Below are positions 62,757-64,000 of a DNA stretch of 64,000 nucleotides, piece by piece. Under the pieces are notes generated by a model. The model was given only the letters and a program-made list of their open reading frames with translations, was not told where the DNA came from and did no database searches. The position numbers and the translations under genes were made by a program. Origin of the DNA: Pseudomonas lundensis. GTDB taxonomy: Bacteria > Pseudomonadota > Gammaproteobacteria > Pseudomonadales > Pseudomonadaceae. Where the stretch lies: positions 1 through 64,000 of the forward strand of contig NZ_NQKI01000008.1 of assembly GCF_002269125.1 (NCBI RefSeq), read 5' to 3'. Within the stretch, counting starts at the first letter, position 1; the number at the start of each line of letters is the position of its first letter.

Positions 62757-64000
62757 TTGTCGCGTCCTTCTGCTGCACGTTTCAGTCATTTTTTACCGTC
62801 TCTTCTGCTGCTCACAGCGGGCCTTGCGGCTGCGTATGTCAAACACCTCAATGTGTTTTTCACCTCACTGTTTAACGTGCTCCCCACCCTTGTGTTGTTA
62901 TTGGGCGGTGCTTACTGCGCGGTCTACCGGCGTCAGCGCGAACTGTTTTTAATGCTGACGGTGTACATCGCCTATTTCCTGCTTGATACCCAGACCGATT
63001 ACTACCGTGACAACGGGCATGTGCGCACAGATGCCGCCGTGGTGTTCCATTTGTGCTCACTGTTATTGCCGCTGTTGTACAGCCTGTACGCGGCCTGGGA
63101 AGAGCGCACCCACCTGTTTCAAGACTTGGTGGCGCGATTTGCGGTGTTGTTGGCCGTGGGCAGTGTCGCCCTGGGGCTGGAGCAAAGTTACCCACAGGTC
63201 CTGCTGAACTGGCTGGCCGAAATTCGCTGGCCCGCGCTGCATGGCAGCTGGATGAGCCTGATCCAGTTGTCTTACCCGGTGTTTTTTATCGGTTTTGTGT
63301 TGCTGGGCTGGCAGTACTGGCGCAATCCCCGACCGTTGCATGCTGCGCAATTGGTGGGGTTGCTAGGGTTGTTCTGGATGTTGCCGCAAACCTTCATCTT
63401 GCCGTTCACGCTCAACATCATGTGCAGTCAGGTGATGTTGATGATTGCGGCCGCGGTGGCGCATGAGGCGTATCAAATGGCGTTCCGTGACGAATTGACC
63501 GGCTTGCCGGGGCGTCGGGCTCTGAACGAACGCTTGCAACGGCTGGGGCGTAATTACGTACTGGCCATGAGCGACGTCGATCATTTTAAGAAATTCAACG
63601 ACACCCACGGTCACGATGTCGGCGATCAGGTCTTGCGTCTGGTCGCCAGCAAGCTGTCCAAGGTCGGCGGCGGGGGGCGTGCCTATCGCTACGGCGGTGA
63701 AGAGTTCGCGCTGGTTTTCGCAGGCAAAACGCTGGACGAGTGCATGCCGCATCTCGATGAGTTGCGTGAGTCCATCGCCAGCTACAACATTCAATTACGT
63801 AATCAGGAAAGCCGCCCGCAAGATGACCAACAAGGCCGCCAGCGCCGTGCAGGCACGCGGGCCAGCAGTGTGTCGGTCACCGTGAGTATCGGCGTCGCCG
63901 AGCGCATGCCAGAGCAGCGTACGGCGGAAGAGGTGCTCAAAGCGGCGGACAAGGCGCTCTACAGTGCGAAAAGTGCTGGCCGCAACTGCGTCATTGCCTA
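62757..64000 (+). CDS. Membrane diguanylate cyclase (window-truncated at its last codon)
   Basis: No ATG fits. The TTG at 62757 follows GGAG eight bases away and opens a frame of 414 codons that is still open when the window ends on TA, probably the start of a stop codon. The N-terminal half (about 1-240) has seven or so hydrophobic helices (FLPSLLLLTAGLAAAYV; VLPTLVLLLGGAY). Then comes a GGDEF domain: DELTGLPGRRALNERL, MSDVDHFKKFNDTHGHDVGD and the active-site loop RYGGEEFALVF. The residues just before it (SKVGGGGRAYRYGG) lack the RxxD inhibitory site. Predicted product: cyclic di-GMP. The sensor ligand is unknown. Confidence 0.88.
   Translation, partial: MSRPSAARFSHFLPSLLLLTAGLAAAYVKHLNVFFTSLFNVLPTLVLLLGGAYCAVYRRQRELFLMLTVYIAYFLLDTQTDYYRDNGHVRTDAAVVFHLCSLLLPLLYSLYAAWEERTHLFQDLVARFAVLLAVGSVALGLEQSYPQVLLNWLAEIRWPALHGSWMSLIQLSYPVFFIGFVLLGWQYWRNPRPLHAAQLVGLLGLFWMLPQTFILPFTLNIMCSQVMLMIAAAVAHEAYQMAFRDELTGLPGRRALNERLQRLGRNYVLAMSDVDHFKKFNDTHGHDVGDQVLRLVASKLSKVGGGGRAYRYGGEEFALVFAGKTLDECMPHLDELRESIASYNIQLRNQESRPQDDQQGRQRRAGTRASSVSVTVSIGVAERMPEQRTAEEVLKAADKALYSAKSAGRNCVIA

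Noticed and set aside
1..64000. CRISPR arrays, tRNA or rRNA genes
   Set aside because: No regularly spaced identical repeats, tRNA cloverleafs with CCA-type ends or rRNA sequence were seen; the cloverleaf at 32790-32890 lacks tRNA consensus bases.

Overview
The window reads as a Pseudomonas chromosome, most like the fluorescens group. It is GC-rich, and the order dgcAB-etfAB, gbcA/gbcB, ltaE, glyA-soxBDAG-purU-fdhA with gbdR nearby is the Pseudomonas glycine-betaine catabolism locus (PA5380 and PA5396-PA5421 in P. aeruginosa PAO1, where it lies near oriC). The FpvI/FpvR-type iron regulators, the bioBFHCD cluster and the short Rhs-core genes agree with this.

Layout. 1-2.3 kb: accessory DNA with an Rhs-like tail, a deletion derivative of an IS5-family element and a mini-Rhs gene. 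2.6-5.5 kb: gbdR, the AraC-family activator, followed by small genes (DUF3010, a LprI-like secreted protein, unknowns). 5.7-13.5 kb: a colinear operon for dimethylglycine demethylation (M19-like protein, DUF5943, dgcA, dgcB, etfA, etfB). 11.9-13.9 kb: an unusual cluster of eight perfect DnaA boxes, three of them in a triplicated ~100-bp repeat after etfB. 14-21 kb: GNAT, gbcA and gbcB (divergent), a chemoreceptor, a ZapB-like/ZapA-like pair, ltaE. 21.2-30 kb: glyA-soxBDAG-purU-fdhA.

Together GbcAB removes the first methyl of betaine, DgcAB with its ETF the second, and SoxBDAG the third. SHMT, PurU and FdhA handle the glycine, one-carbon and formaldehyde products.

30-32.9 kb: a second accessory island with two tandem mini-Rhs genes, one interrupted at a run of ten G, a copy of the fdhA 3' end, and a small gene behind a cloverleaf-like leader. 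33-37 kb: housekeeping genes. 36.3-42.9 kb: an iron-uptake cluster (sigma factor, FecR-type anti-sigma, stand-alone acyltransferase, TonB-dependent receptor, PepSY membrane protein). 43-54.6 kb: exonuclease, CBS/nucleotidyltransferase protein, response regulator, malate synthase G, GcvR-like protein, RarD, SrkA, PhoX, ModE. 54.6-60 kb: comF divergent from bioBFHCD, with a likely BirA operator between. 60-64 kb: a mini flagellar-rod-like protein, an acyl-CoA dehydrogenase and a membrane diguanylate cyclase that reaches the window edge.

The observations most worth checking are the DnaA-box cluster, the poly-G-interrupted Rhs gene, the structured leader near 32.8 kb and the acyltransferase inside the iron-uptake cluster.
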